The notes under the pieces are model-generated. The model was not told the origin of the DNA and made no database searches. It saw only the letters and a program-made list of their open reading frames with translations. Positions 27,763-36,157 of a stretch of DNA of 64,000 nt are shown piece by piece. Numbering within the stretch: the stretch's first letter is position 1; each line of letters begins with the position of its first letter. The stretch is from Nitrosococcus halophilus Nc 4 (GTDB lineage: Bacteria > Pseudomonadota > Gammaproteobacteria > Nitrosococcales > Nitrosococcaceae): NCBI RefSeq assembly GCF_000024725.1, contig NC_013960.1, positions 62,001 to 126,000 on the forward strand, in the 5' to 3' direction. A program made the position numbers and the translations under genes.

Positions 27763-28721
27763 TAGGCTGCCTCCCGGTTACCACGAGGGGGATAATCGAG
27801 CTCCATGAAGCTAAAGGCGAGATCTTCAGTGAGCTCCGCTTGCCGGAGGACCTGTTTCAGCCCGGTTGTCTCCGACCAGCGAAAAATGCCCCCACTTGCC
27901 TCTTCTAAATTGGAGAGTCTCTCTGCAAGTGCAAATTCATCAAGCAAGAGCACCCGGCCCGGCGACCCCGGCTCATGAGCGATATTTTCGAAAGAAAGGG
28001 TGCGGGCAGTAGAAGAGTGTCGCCAGAAATCCGTCAGCGCATATAGAAACATGCCTTTTCCTAAGTTGGGTTTGGCTCCGCGCACGAAACGAAATCCTTC
28101 TCGCCGACCGATGGGTTTAATAAGTCCAAGCTCAGTCAGCGGGGACTCTAAAGTTTCCTCATGTCCTGCGCCTGCCAAGGAAGGGCGGGCAACATAGGTA
28201 CGCACGAAGCACTCTACGTCCCGTTTGAGCGTCGTGGTGGCCACACGGGACCATGTCCGATCCTTGCAGAGTTTCTCTAGGCCCTGAACGAGGTGATTCC
28301 GATCGAAGGTAGCACTATGAAAATAGTTGAATGCCCAGAACCAGGTGGTTTTTTCTGTGTAACTCGCTAAATGCCAATGAATAACCCAAAGCGTGGTGGG
28401 ATGTTCCATGAAGGGGTCAAGCCCCCTGTCTGCAAAAATCTTTCGTCCAAGCCGGGTTGTAAAGATTTTTGGTCCATTAGAGGGATTTTCCAGAACGTTT
28501 GCAGCTGTTGCCCAGTGGCGTATGGAGGCAACCATGTTTTTTCCTACCCCGAATCGGGCGATAGCGTCGTCACTTAGGAAAACAGATTTGTTTTCCTCCT
28601 TATTCTCCGTAGCAGCAACAGTATCAAATGCTTTCTTCAACCACCCGTAGCGTAACGGAAATGTTTCGTGTCCGGAAAATTGGGGACGATAATCGCTTTG
28701 ATAGAGGGGTCTGCGCGCCAT
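27762..28721 (-). CDS. sspB: Phosphorothioation protein SspB (DUF4007)
   Basis: The 319-residue protein has the DUF4007 hallmark FSGHETFPLRYGWLKKAFD at residues 15-33 and later LGVGKNMVASIRHWA-like sequence (FGVGKNMV near 59). SspB is the DUF4007 component of the Ssp system and has been reported to nick DNA at the modification site before sulfur insertion. It is the first gene of the sspBCD operon and is divergent from the cysteine desulfurase across 157 bases. Confidence 0.9.
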   Translation of the reverse strand: MARRPLYQSDYRPQFSGHETFPLRYGWLKKAFDTVAATENKEENKSVFLSDDAIARFGVGKNMVASIRHWATAANVLENPSNGPKIFTTRLGRKIFADRGLDPFMEHPTTLWVIHWHLASYTEKTTWFWAFNYFHSATFDRNHLVQGLEKLCKDRTWSRVATTTLKRDVECFVRTYVARPSLAGAGHEETLESPLTELGLIKPIGRREGFRFVRGAKPNLGKGMFLYALTDFWRHSSTARTLSFENIAHEPGSPGRVLLLDEFALAERLSNLEEASGGIFRWSETTGLKQVLRQAELTEDLAFSFMELDYPPRGNREAA

Positions 28722-28773
28722 GTTTATTTATACTTATAGAGGGCAAAAGGTTTCTATGTACAGTATTTCATAT

Positions 28774-28825
28774 CTTAGGTTAGGATTGAAGTCGATCTGG
28801 AGAGAGGCTCCAGATCATTCCTAAG
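28774..28825. promoter_or_regulatory. Nested palindrome in the shared ssp control region
   Basis: A perfect 9-bp stem GATCTGGAG (28794-28802) and CTCCAGATC (28808-28816) with a 5-base loop sits inside an outer inverted repeat CTTAGG (28774-28779) and CCTAAG (28820-28825). It lies between the divergent sspB and sspA genes. It may be an operator or an attenuating hairpin in the sspA leader; no regulator gene (such as dndB) is present in the locus. Confidence 0.5.
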
Positions 28826-28878
28826 GTTAGAAGATAGGGCCAATAATAGGAAGAAATGTTTATGTTATTGTAAATAAT

Positions 28879-30060
28879 ATGGAAATAGACGGAACGCTTT
28901 ACTTTGACTATCAAGCCTCGACCCCTATTGATCCGCGAGTTTTAGCGGCAATGATGCCCTTCTGGCGCGAATCTTTTGGTAACCCGCATGCTTCCGATCA
29001 CAGACTAGGGTGGCGAGCAGGGCTGGCCGTCGATGAGGCTTGTGAGCGGGTCGCGCGGCTTATTGGCGCGGATGCCGATGAGATTGTGTTTACCTCGGGA
29101 GCAACGGAAGCCAACAATCTTGCCCTTCTTGGCTTATCCCGTCGCCGATCAGGAGGGAATCGCCGGCGCATTCTTGTCAGCGCCATTGAGCATAAATGTA
29201 TTCTTAGGGCGGCGCAGGCTGTATCGGAGCAGCTTGGCTTTTCCGTGGAGCTTTTGCCGGTATGCTCTAACGGATGTGTGGATCTCGATTATCTTTCCCA
29301 AACCCTCGATCAAGATGTCCTGCTTGTATCAGTCATGGCAATGAACAATGAAATTGGTACCATTCAGGATCTTCGTGAAATCTACAAAATAATATCTAAA
29401 TCAGAGTCTTACTTTCATTGTGATGCTGCTCAGGCCCCTGTTGCCCTGGATCTAAATTACTTGGCTGAAACGGCTGACATGGTGAGTCTATCGGGGCATA
29501 AAATGTACGGGCCACAAGGTGTTGGTGCCCTTTATATTCGACGTGACCTACAACGGGAGATTGAGCCTCTTTTCTACGGCGGCGGCCAACAAGCAGGGCT
29601 ACGGTCAGGTACTGTGCCTCTCCCATTAGTAATAGGTATGGCAAAGGCTGCCGAATTAGTTACTTCGTCTGAAGCCAATGAGGAGCGGAAGCGAGTACAA
29701 GAAATGCGCAATCGATTCGTGTACTTACTCAAGAAACGCATTCCAAGTCTTGTTTTGAACGGGCCTGAATTCTCCGTCCGCCATCCGGGAAATGCTAACC
29801 TGCGTTTTCCCTCTGTAGCTGCAGAAGATTTGCTGTTAGCACTTCAGCCGCGCCTTGCGGCCTCTACCGGTGCTGCTTGTACGACAGGGATACCAGAGCC
29901 TTCCCATGTACTGAGAGCTATTGGCCTAAGTGCAGAGGAGACGGATGCTTCGATCCGTTTTAGTTTTGGGCGCTTTACTGAAAGTGCCCATATTGATGAA
30001 GCGATTGAGCTGATCTCAACAGCTTATGCCCGATTAATTGAGAATATGGGTATTCATTAG
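28879..30060 (+). CDS. sspA: Cysteine desulfurase of the phosphorothioation system
   Basis: A 393-residue PLP enzyme that takes sulfur from cysteine. It has YFDYQASTPIDP at the start, FTSGATEANN, the PLP-stacking His105, the PLP aspartate D182, the Schiff-base lysine K208 in LSGHKMYGPQG, and the persulfide cysteine C334 in STGAACTTGIPEPSHVLR. It resembles DndA/IscS. Its place opposite sspBCD identifies it as the dedicated sulfur donor, and all catalytic residues are intact. Housekeeping IscS would be expected in an isc cluster, which is absent here. Confidence 0.88.
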   Translation: MEIDGTLYFDYQASTPIDPRVLAAMMPFWRESFGNPHASDHRLGWRAGLAVDEACERVARLIGADADEIVFTSGATEANNLALLGLSRRRSGGNRRRILVSAIEHKCILRAAQAVSEQLGFSVELLPVCSNGCVDLDYLSQTLDQDVLLVSVMAMNNEIGTIQDLREIYKIISKSESYFHCDAAQAPVALDLNYLAETADMVSLSGHKMYGPQGVGALYIRRDLQREIEPLFYGGGQQAGLRSGTVPLPLVIGMAKAAELVTSSEANEERKRVQEMRNRFVYLLKKRIPSLVLNGPEFSVRHPGNANLRFPSVAAEDLLLALQPRLAASTGAACTTGIPEPSHVLRAIGLSAEETDASIRFSFGRFTESAHIDEAIELISTAYARLIENMGIH

Positions 30061-30186
30061 GTTATCCCTATTGCTTGTTAGCTTCGAGTCACAAGATTGG
30101 TTAGTTAGCCTCCCTGACGTCAGAGAATAATGGGAATGCAGCAGCGAACAAGATAAGTACTTTACGCTGAAGTTGATCAAATTTTC

Positions 30187-32745
30187 ATGGCTTCTGTCCC
30201 TAGCAAGAAAGTCGCGCGGCAAATTTATGTCCATGTAAATTATATAAATAGCATGGATACAACGCTAAAAAGTGCTCTTTTAGAAGCTGAACGTTTGGCT
30301 GGCGTGTGCCGATCAGATCATTACAACGTGGTCCGCTATGAGTTAGGCACATCTTGTATTTCGCTCCTTTATTACCCAAATTTTTTTGAAGAGCCTTTCC
30401 CCGCTCTAAGGGAAAGTTGGCGAGTCGATCTGGCAGCAGGGAAGTTGAGCTACCGGACCTACAAGGATTCATTGAATCCCCCCATTCTGCATCGCAAAGA
30501 ACTTCTTATTTCGGATGATCATCCTCGATGGTGCCAGTATAAGTCGCTGACCGAGGCTGCGGAATCGGTTGGGTTATTTGCTGAACCGACTCGAATTGGA
30601 TATCAACGTCAATGGTTGCAGTTAGTTCGAGAAAAGGGCTACCAGATCATTGGCCACGAACTTGTCCCCATCGGTAACGATGAATCGCTGCAGGATGATG
30701 AGGCACCTCTTCATGCGGATTGGTCAGTAGCCCGCCAGCTTACGGCGCTGACCCGCTACGGTCTATCAGCACCTATCCAAAGCCTCGCGCGCTACGGTTT
30801 TCTAGATGGTTGTAACACGATCTTTGACTATGGTTGTGGCCGTGGTGATGATGTTCGGGGATTAGTTGAAAATGGCCTGCAGGCGGCGGGTTGGGATCCA
30901 TATTATGCTCCGGATAACCCTATTACTCAAGCGGATATCGTCAACTTGGGTTTTGTGATCAATGTTATAGAGGACTTTGACGAGCGTGTTGATGCCCTAG
31001 TGACGGCTTTTTCTCTTGCGAGGCAGTTGCTGGTTGTCTCTGTAATGCTTGTCAACCAAAACAAGATTCAAGGACAACGTTTCAAGGATGGTATGCTCAC
31101 GAAGCGTGGAACCTTTCAGAAATACTATACACAAGCAGAGATAAGAGACTTTCTTGAAGATCTCTTACATGAGGAACCGATTCCTGTCGCACCTGGTGTT
31201 TTTTTTGTCTTCCGGGATAAAGACGCTGAACAGCGATTCTTAGTCAATCGTTTTCGAAGTCGAGGAAATGTGCTCCGTGTCCCATTACTGTTCCCACGTG
31301 AAAGGCAGTTGAGGAATCGAAATGAGCGCACCGATAAAAAATACGCCTATTATCGTGAATCTCTTGATCGATTGTGGAATTTATGGGTATCTCTAGGGCG
31401 TAAGCCGGACAAAACTGAGGTTGAAGGGCAAGTAGCTCTTATAGAAGGCTTTGGTTCCCTAAACAATGCCTTTCGATTCATCAAAGCGCGGAAAAATTTG
31501 ACAGCTCTCGAGTGCTCTCGGCAAACTCGAACGGCTGATCTCGAAGTTTACTTTGCCCTTTGCGAGTTTAAGAGGCGAAAGCCTTATAAACGCCTAGAGC
31601 ATGGGCTCCAGCGAGACATTAAAGCGTTCTTTGGAAGTTATACTAATGTGAAACAAGTTGCCCATGAGTTGCTGTTTCAGATCGCTGACGTGGAAGCGAT
31701 AAATCAGGCGTGCCAACAGGCATCGGAGCAGGGGCTTGGCTGGCTAGTCGAGCGCAAATCTCTGCAGCTGCATGCAAGTTTGGTCGAAAAACTCTCGCCC
31801 CTTCTCCGGGTTTATGTGGGCTGCGCCACTGTCATTTATGGCGATTATCACGATGCCGATCTTGTGAAGATTCACATTGCCTCTGGCAAGGTCAGTTTCA
31901 TGAAATATGATGATTTTGAGAGAAAACCGCTGCCGCGAATGACTGAAAGAGTCAAGGTTAAGCTTCGAGAGCAAGATATCGAATATTATGCCTATGACGA
32001 TAACTATACCCCCCCTTTCCTCTATAACAAATCTCGTTACATTAACGAAGAATTTCTCCATTACCCCGAGCAGGTGGTTTTCGATCAAGCGTTAGAGAAA
32101 TGTGGACTATTTGACTTTGCTGGCTACGGCCCAAATCCAGATAATTTTCTGGAAATACTTTCGAGAAATCGGCTGGTCATTGAAGGATTTAGATTGGTAC
32201 GTAGCCGGACAATTCCGAACCTCGACAGTCCCTGTGGCCGCTACTTTATATTTCGTCAGTTGATTGAATGCGGAGAAACTCAGGCGCGAACCGGCCTGGA
32301 AAACCTGCCAGAACAACCGGAAACTTACAACGCCCTCTGTGACTTGACGACGCAGGTCTTGGATCCTGTCATCGATTACTTTGGTATGATTCGCCTAACC
32401 TATGGGTTTTGTTCACCGGCTCTGGCGAAAAAGATCCCCGGGCGCATTTCCCCTCAGCGAGACCAACATGCGGCTTGCGAATTGAATCGGCGGGGAAAAC
32501 CCATTTGCGATCGACTAGGCGCTGCCGTGGATTTTATCGTTGACTACGAAAGTATGCTCGAGGTGGCTCAATGGGTGGTTGCCAATACGCCTTTTGATCG
32601 GTTGTATTTCTACGGCGATGACAAGCCCATCCATGTGAGCTTTGGGCCTGACAATAGCAAGCAGATCGTCCGGATGATTTTAGGTAAGTCTGGAAAACTC
32701 CTTCCGCAAGTTACCCCGATGGAAGCATTTTTATCTCTAGAATAG
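30187..32745 (+). CDS. Phosphorothioation-associated methyltransferase with duplicated flanking module and M15-like tail
   Basis: An 852-residue protein with several parts. Residues 48-160 and 559-671 are two copies of one module that align without gaps. Between them, residues about 175-355 match the DNA-phosphorothioation-associated putative methyltransferase family: FDYGCGRGDDV (SAM site), ADIVNLGFVINVIED and DGMLTKRGTFQKYYTQ. Residues about 705-835 look like a Hedgehog/DD-peptidase (M15_3) fold: LDPVIDYFGMIRLTYGF, then DQHAA (H761), GAAVDF (D782) and PIHVSF (H816). The family's activity is unproven. It lies 126 bases after sspA on the same strand. An ATG at 30253 is an alternative start. 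Confidence 0.85.
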   Translation: MASVPSKKVARQIYVHVNYINSMDTTLKSALLEAERLAGVCRSDHYNVVRYELGTSCISLLYYPNFFEEPFPALRESWRVDLAAGKLSYRTYKDSLNPPILHRKELLISDDHPRWCQYKSLTEAAESVGLFAEPTRIGYQRQWLQLVREKGYQIIGHELVPIGNDESLQDDEAPLHADWSVARQLTALTRYGLSAPIQSLARYGFLDGCNTIFDYGCGRGDDVRGLVENGLQAAGWDPYYAPDNPITQADIVNLGFVINVIEDFDERVDALVTAFSLARQLLVVSVMLVNQNKIQGQRFKDGMLTKRGTFQKYYTQAEIRDFLEDLLHEEPIPVAPGVFFVFRDKDAEQRFLVNRFRSRGNVLRVPLLFPRERQLRNRNERTDKKYAYYRESLDRLWNLWVSLGRKPDKTEVEGQVALIEGFGSLNNAFRFIKARKNLTALECSRQTRTADLEVYFALCEFKRRKPYKRLEHGLQRDIKAFFGSYTNVKQVAHELLFQIADVEAINQACQQASEQGLGWLVERKSLQLHASLVEKLSPLLRVYVGCATVIYGDYHDADLVKIHIASGKVSFMKYDDFERKPLPRMTERVKVKLREQDIEYYAYDDNYTPPFLYNKSRYINEEFLHYPEQVVFDQALEKCGLFDFAGYGPNPDNFLEILSRNRLVIEGFRLVRSRTIPNLDSPCGRYFIFRQLIECGETQARTGLENLPEQPETYNALCDLTTQVLDPVIDYFGMIRLTYGFCSPALAKKIPGRISPQRDQHAACELNRRGKPICDRLGAAVDFIVDYESMLEVAQWVVANTPFDRLYFYGDDKPIHVSFGPDNSKQIVRMILGKSGKLLPQVTPMEAFLSLE

Positions 32746-32772
32746 CGAAGAAATGTGACTGCTATAAATTTA

Positions 32773-32807
32773 TTTAGGTGGGAAACCTGCCCGGTCTCCC
32801 ACCTAAA
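32773..32807. terminator. Hairpin after the methyltransferase gene
   Basis: TTTAGGTGGGA (32773-32783) and TCCCACCTAAA (32797-32807) form an 11-bp perfect stem with a 13-base loop, 28 bases after the stop. A and T residues flank it on both sides, so it can serve the convergent gene at 32924 too. It marks the right edge of the defence island. Confidence 0.7.
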
Positions 32808-32923
32808 ATATCATCAGGCATTCCTTCTCCTTATTATTAAACCTAAATTTCCCTTCTTATCACTCAGCGATAAATTATTTTCTTGGTGTAATTTCAATCC
32901 CAGTGGACTTTTTTACCCCTTGA

Positions 32924-33820
32924 TCAATCATCCTCCTCACAGGAGCCATCATCTCTGTTGTCATCGTCATCCTCGTCTCTGTCATCGCTATCATCAAATG
33001 AGGCAAGATCATTACTGAGGAAGGCAGTCAGGAATACCTTGTTGCCCTGGGCGATCTTGATAGTCTGATTGAGAGGATCAAAATCGAGTAATTCCCAATT
33101 GCAGGTTTTCGGGCTGCGAAAAAAAAGTTTGTTCTGGCCTTGCCCGCGCGCGTTGATAACGCCGACCATTTTATCTCCCACTAAAAGGTCATATTGGCCT
33201 GCTGGGAGATCCTTCATCCAGACCTTAAACTTGGCGTGGTTGCGGTTCTGTTCAAATTTCATCCGGGCTGTGGCCTGAGGAATGAGGCCGGTATTGTCAA
33301 AATCCACCCGAATGATTTTGGCGCCTGCGCTGGGTGGCGTATTATCGGATAGGCCACCGCTACACTCATCCCCCAAGCTTCTGGTCAATCGAGTTATTTC
33401 AAATTGGCCGTCGTTGATCTGGGGGTCAAGGGCTTCATAGCGGGCCGTGCCGTGATTGCAATCTTCGAATTGGAGGACCAGATGTCCCCAAGGTTGCAAT
33501 GTGATCCGGGCCGGATCAAAACCGTTGAGGTCTAAAATTCCGCCCTCTACCGAGTGCATGGTGAAGTTGACTTGATTCCCTTTGACAGGTGCTTGTCCTA
33601 GGAGCCAATTCTGGTTACCGAAGGCATTGAAGGTGAACCAATAAACAATAGCAGTGTCGGTGCCCTTCCTATCGACGACCTGTAATAGGAATCCTTGTCC
33701 GGGGGCGTCCTTATCAAACCAAGCACCCGTAAATGCACCGGTCACCATCACCGCCTGGGCACTAGTTACAAGCATTATGGTTGCCAATGCGAAGCCGCAA
33801 GACATTAAACGAAGGCCCAT
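32924..33820 (-). CDS. Secreted protein with poly-acidic tail, unknown function
   Basis: A 298-residue protein with a signal peptide (about residues 1-23, ending SAQA). The mature part starts with GAFTGAWFDKDAPGQGFLLQV, then IVYWFTFNAFGNQNWLLGQ, a beta-rich pattern seen in other secreted proteins of unknown role. The C-terminus is extremely acidic (about 17 Asp/Glu in the last 25 residues, with SFDDSDDRDEDDDDNRDD). Such tails often bind divalent cations or basic partners. A Cys pair near the end of the tail and in KTCNWELL may form a disulfide. It is convergent with the methyltransferase gene. Confidence 0.75.
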   Translation of the reverse strand: MGLRLMSCGFALATIMLVTSAQAVMVTGAFTGAWFDKDAPGQGFLLQVVDRKGTDTAIVYWFTFNAFGNQNWLLGQAPVKGNQVNFTMHSVEGGILDLNGFDPARITLQPWGHLVLQFEDCNHGTARYEALDPQINDGQFEITRLTRSLGDECSGGLSDNTPPSAGAKIIRVDFDNTGLIPQATARMKFEQNRNHAKFKVWMKDLPAGQYDLLVGDKMVGVINARGQGQNKLFFRSPKTCNWELLDFDPLNQTIKIAQGNKVFLTAFLSNDLASFDDSDDRDEDDDDNRDDGSCEEDD

Positions 33821-34204
33821 TTATCTTCTCCTTATTTTGCTGGCCAGAACTGGGGCGAGTCATGCTAGCAGATATTCATCTTTTGTGATGTGAGACGCCT
33901 CATATGGATTTGAGGGCAGTAAGTACCAGCAGCCCTCTAAAATACTTGGCAGATCAGTTCCACATCCCAACCTGCTTCACGGAGTGTCACATGTGATAAG
34001 AATATAGCAGCCTCTCAAATTAAAAATAGCATCGGCTCGAGTGGTTTTCGTACGCTTCAATAGCCCCTATTGAGTTTTTGGGCCTGGGTAGCGAGTTCCT
34101 CAAGCGCTGCGACGCCGCTTGTCCTGCGCTTTCTTGTGGCAACCAATATGGCGATGATAAGATACGAAATTGGAACTTTGTAAAGGCATTGGTGTCCCTT
34201 AATT
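33821..34204. other. Non-coding gap before the TetR gene
   Basis: About 380 bases between divergent genes. I see no convincing gene. A 3'-part on the - strand could encode a short hydrophobic stretch (VPISYLIIAILVATRKRR) ending in LNRGY at 34057, but no well-placed start supports it. The region presumably holds the promoters of the secreted protein and of the TetR-RND operon. Confidence 0.5.
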
Positions 34205-34218
34205 ACTGACCGGTCGGT
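34205..34218. promoter_or_regulatory. Likely TetR operator
   Basis: ACTGACCGGTCGGT is an almost perfect palindrome centred on CCGG, lying 47 bases before the tetR start. AC(C/T)GACCGGTC-type palindromes are typical for TetR-family repressors of efflux operons, so autoregulation is likely. Confidence 0.6.
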
Positions 34219-34265
34219 TGGTAGGTGACTTCTATGAAAGATGATTCCAGCAGCAGGAAGGTGCA

Positions 34266-34910
34266 ATGACTAAGAGGCTGACAGGCAGGGATACTGAAGC
34301 CTCGGCACCCGCCCAGGGGCGGGAAGCCATCCTGGCTGTGGCGAAAAAGCAGTTTGCAGAATATGGCTATCATGGGGCGACTCTTAGCAAGATTGCAACC
34401 CGCGCTAAGGTATGCAAAGCCAATATTTTTCATCACTTTGGATCGAAAGAAGGCCTTTATCTGGCTGTCCTTAAGGATTATTGCGAGCAGTTAAGCCCTC
34501 TCCGGGGGAGCAGGCCGATTTCAGCACCGACTTGTCGGGAGCAGCTGCGGCAGTTTGCCCAGGTTCATCTTGAGAACATGCTCAATGAGCAAGGTGCCGT
34601 ACAACTTTTTCTCCGTGAGCTCCTGGCTAAGGACTCCCTGCGCAAGGAAATTCTTGCGAAAGGGGTGCTCGAGGACAATTTTTCCAGCTTGGTGCAAATG
34701 GTCCGTGAGGGGCAGGAAGCAGGGGAGATTCGCCCTGACATTGATCCGGCAATGCTGGCGGTGATGTTGCTGGGGGCGGATGTTTTTTTCTTCATGGCGC
34801 GGGATGTGTTCCAGCATTTCCGGGATGTTCATTTTGCCGAAGCGCCGGGAGACTATAGCAAAGCGTTAAGTGAGATCTTGTTAAAGGGATGTTTAGCTAA
34901 ACGGGATTAA
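34266..34910 (+). CDS. TetR/AcrR-family transcriptional regulator
   Basis: A 214-residue protein with a TetR helix-turn-helix at residues about 20-65: REAILAVAKKQFAEYGYHGA, then TLSKIATRAKVCKANIFHHF and GSKEGLYLAVLKDY. The C-terminal ligand-binding domain includes MLAVMLLGADVFFFMARDV. It is followed on the same strand by an RND adaptor and permease, so it probably represses them and responds to a pump substrate. AGGAAGG stands 4 bases before the ATG. Confidence 0.9.
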   Translation: MTKRLTGRDTEASAPAQGREAILAVAKKQFAEYGYHGATLSKIATRAKVCKANIFHHFGSKEGLYLAVLKDYCEQLSPLRGSRPISAPTCREQLRQFAQVHLENMLNEQGAVQLFLRELLAKDSLRKEILAKGVLEDNFSSLVQMVREGQEAGEIRPDIDPAMLAVMLLGADVFFFMARDVFQHFRDVHFAEAPGDYSKALSEILLKGCLAKRD

Positions 34911-34988
34911 AGCGCAGTGGAAATAAATAAGTAATATGACTCAGGCAAACTTATTCCATCTAAAAGTTCTTAGGGTTAAGGAGTGGCA

Positions 34989-36086
34989 ATGATAAAGCGT
35001 CTTATTGTTGTTCTTTTAACCCTAGGTTTGTTTTTTGGTGGCATTTTTGGTTGGAAGTATTATCAGCAGCAGCAGCAGGCCGCCCAGGCCGCCATGCCAC
35101 CCCCACCGGCGACTGTAGCGGCCGCTGAGGTCCATCCAGAAACTTGGCAATCTTCCCTCCAGGCGGTGGGTAGCCTGGTGGCGACCCAGGGTATCTATGT
35201 GACCAACGAGGTGGCGGGCCTCATTGAGGCCATTAACTTTGAATCCGGGCAACAGGTTGAAAAGGGTAAGCTCTTACTGCAACTTGAGGATAGCGTTGAT
35301 CAGGCGGATCTCAAGGGGTTGCTTGCCGAGCAGAAATTAGGGGAGTTGCAATTCCAGCGTGCTGCCCGGTTGGTCAAGGAAAAGTCAATATCCCGTTCCA
35401 CTTATGATGAAAGTGAAGCCCAGCTAGAAAACGCCCAAGCCAAGGTTGCGGCTAAGCGAGCCCTGATTCGAAAAAAGCAGATCCGGGCCCCCTTTTCCGG
35501 GTTGTTGGGGATCCGCCAGGTTAATCTTGGCGAGTATTTAGCACCGGGTTCCCGCATTGTGCTCTTGCAGGCCCTTGATCCCATCTATGTGGATTATTCT
35601 TTGCCCGAGCGCTATTTTTCATCCCTTTCCCAAGGGCAAGCCGTTTTCATCACGGTACAGGCTTATCCTGCGCAAATTTTTGAAGGTCGTATCATTGCGA
35701 TTAATCCGGGGATCGATCCGGCAAGCCGCAATGTCCGCGTGCGCGCCATCTTTCCTAACCCCAATCTTCGCCTGCGGCCAGGGATGTTTGCCGAGGTGAA
35801 AACCCTATTGCCGGAGCAGAAGCAAGTCTTAACGGTGCCCCAAACGGCCATTACCTACAATCCCTATGGCAATATGGTGTTTGTCATCCAGGAAAAGAAT
35901 GGCGGCCTGGTGGTTCAGCAGCAGCTGGTGCAGACGGGGAAGGTGCGCGAAGGCCAGGTTGAGATTGTCAAAGGATTGCAGGTCGGCGAGCGGGTGGTCA
36001 GTGCGGGTCAGATGAAATTACATAATGGCCAGCAAGTCCAGATCAGTGATAAGGAGATCCTGGACGGGGAAGTGGGGGATGCGTAA
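34989..36086 (+). CDS. RND efflux periplasmic adaptor (membrane fusion protein)
   Basis: A 365-residue adaptor with an N-terminal membrane anchor, a Gln-rich linker (YYQQQQQAAQAA), a lipoyl/barrel-sandwich part (GLIEAINFESGQQVEKGKLL), an alpha-hairpin, and QIRAPFSGLLGIRQVNLGEY, the usual MFP core. It links the inner-membrane pump to an outer-membrane channel; no TolC-type gene is adjacent, so a shared channel is likely. ATG 34989 has AAGGAG 5 bases upstream; a GTG at 34983 is within that ribosome site and is less likely. Confidence 0.93.
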   Translation: MIKRLIVVLLTLGLFFGGIFGWKYYQQQQQAAQAAMPPPPATVAAAEVHPETWQSSLQAVGSLVATQGIYVTNEVAGLIEAINFESGQQVEKGKLLLQLEDSVDQADLKGLLAEQKLGELQFQRAARLVKEKSISRSTYDESEAQLENAQAKVAAKRALIRKKQIRAPFSGLLGIRQVNLGEYLAPGSRIVLLQALDPIYVDYSLPERYFSSLSQGQAVFITVQAYPAQIFEGRIIAINPGIDPASRNVRVRAIFPNPNLRLRPGMFAEVKTLLPEQKQVLTVPQTAITYNPYGNMVFVIQEKNGGLVVQQQLVQTGKVREGQVEIVKGLQVGERVVSAGQMKLHNGQQVQISDKEILDGEVGDA

Positions 36087-36157
36087 ACGACTGGGCAAAA
36101 AAATTATAGTGCAATTTCTCCCTCGACTGAAGTTGCGGGTTTCCTTGCGGAGGAGCC

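Noticed and set aside
28879-30060. Housekeeping IscS instead of SspA/DndA
   Set aside because: No iscR, iscU or hscA neighbours; the gene is divergent from sspBCD and followed by the phosphorothioation methyltransferase.
34057-34266. Short - strand frame overlapping the tetR promoter
   Set aside because: It contains one hydrophobic stretch but runs through the TetR operator and has no supported start.
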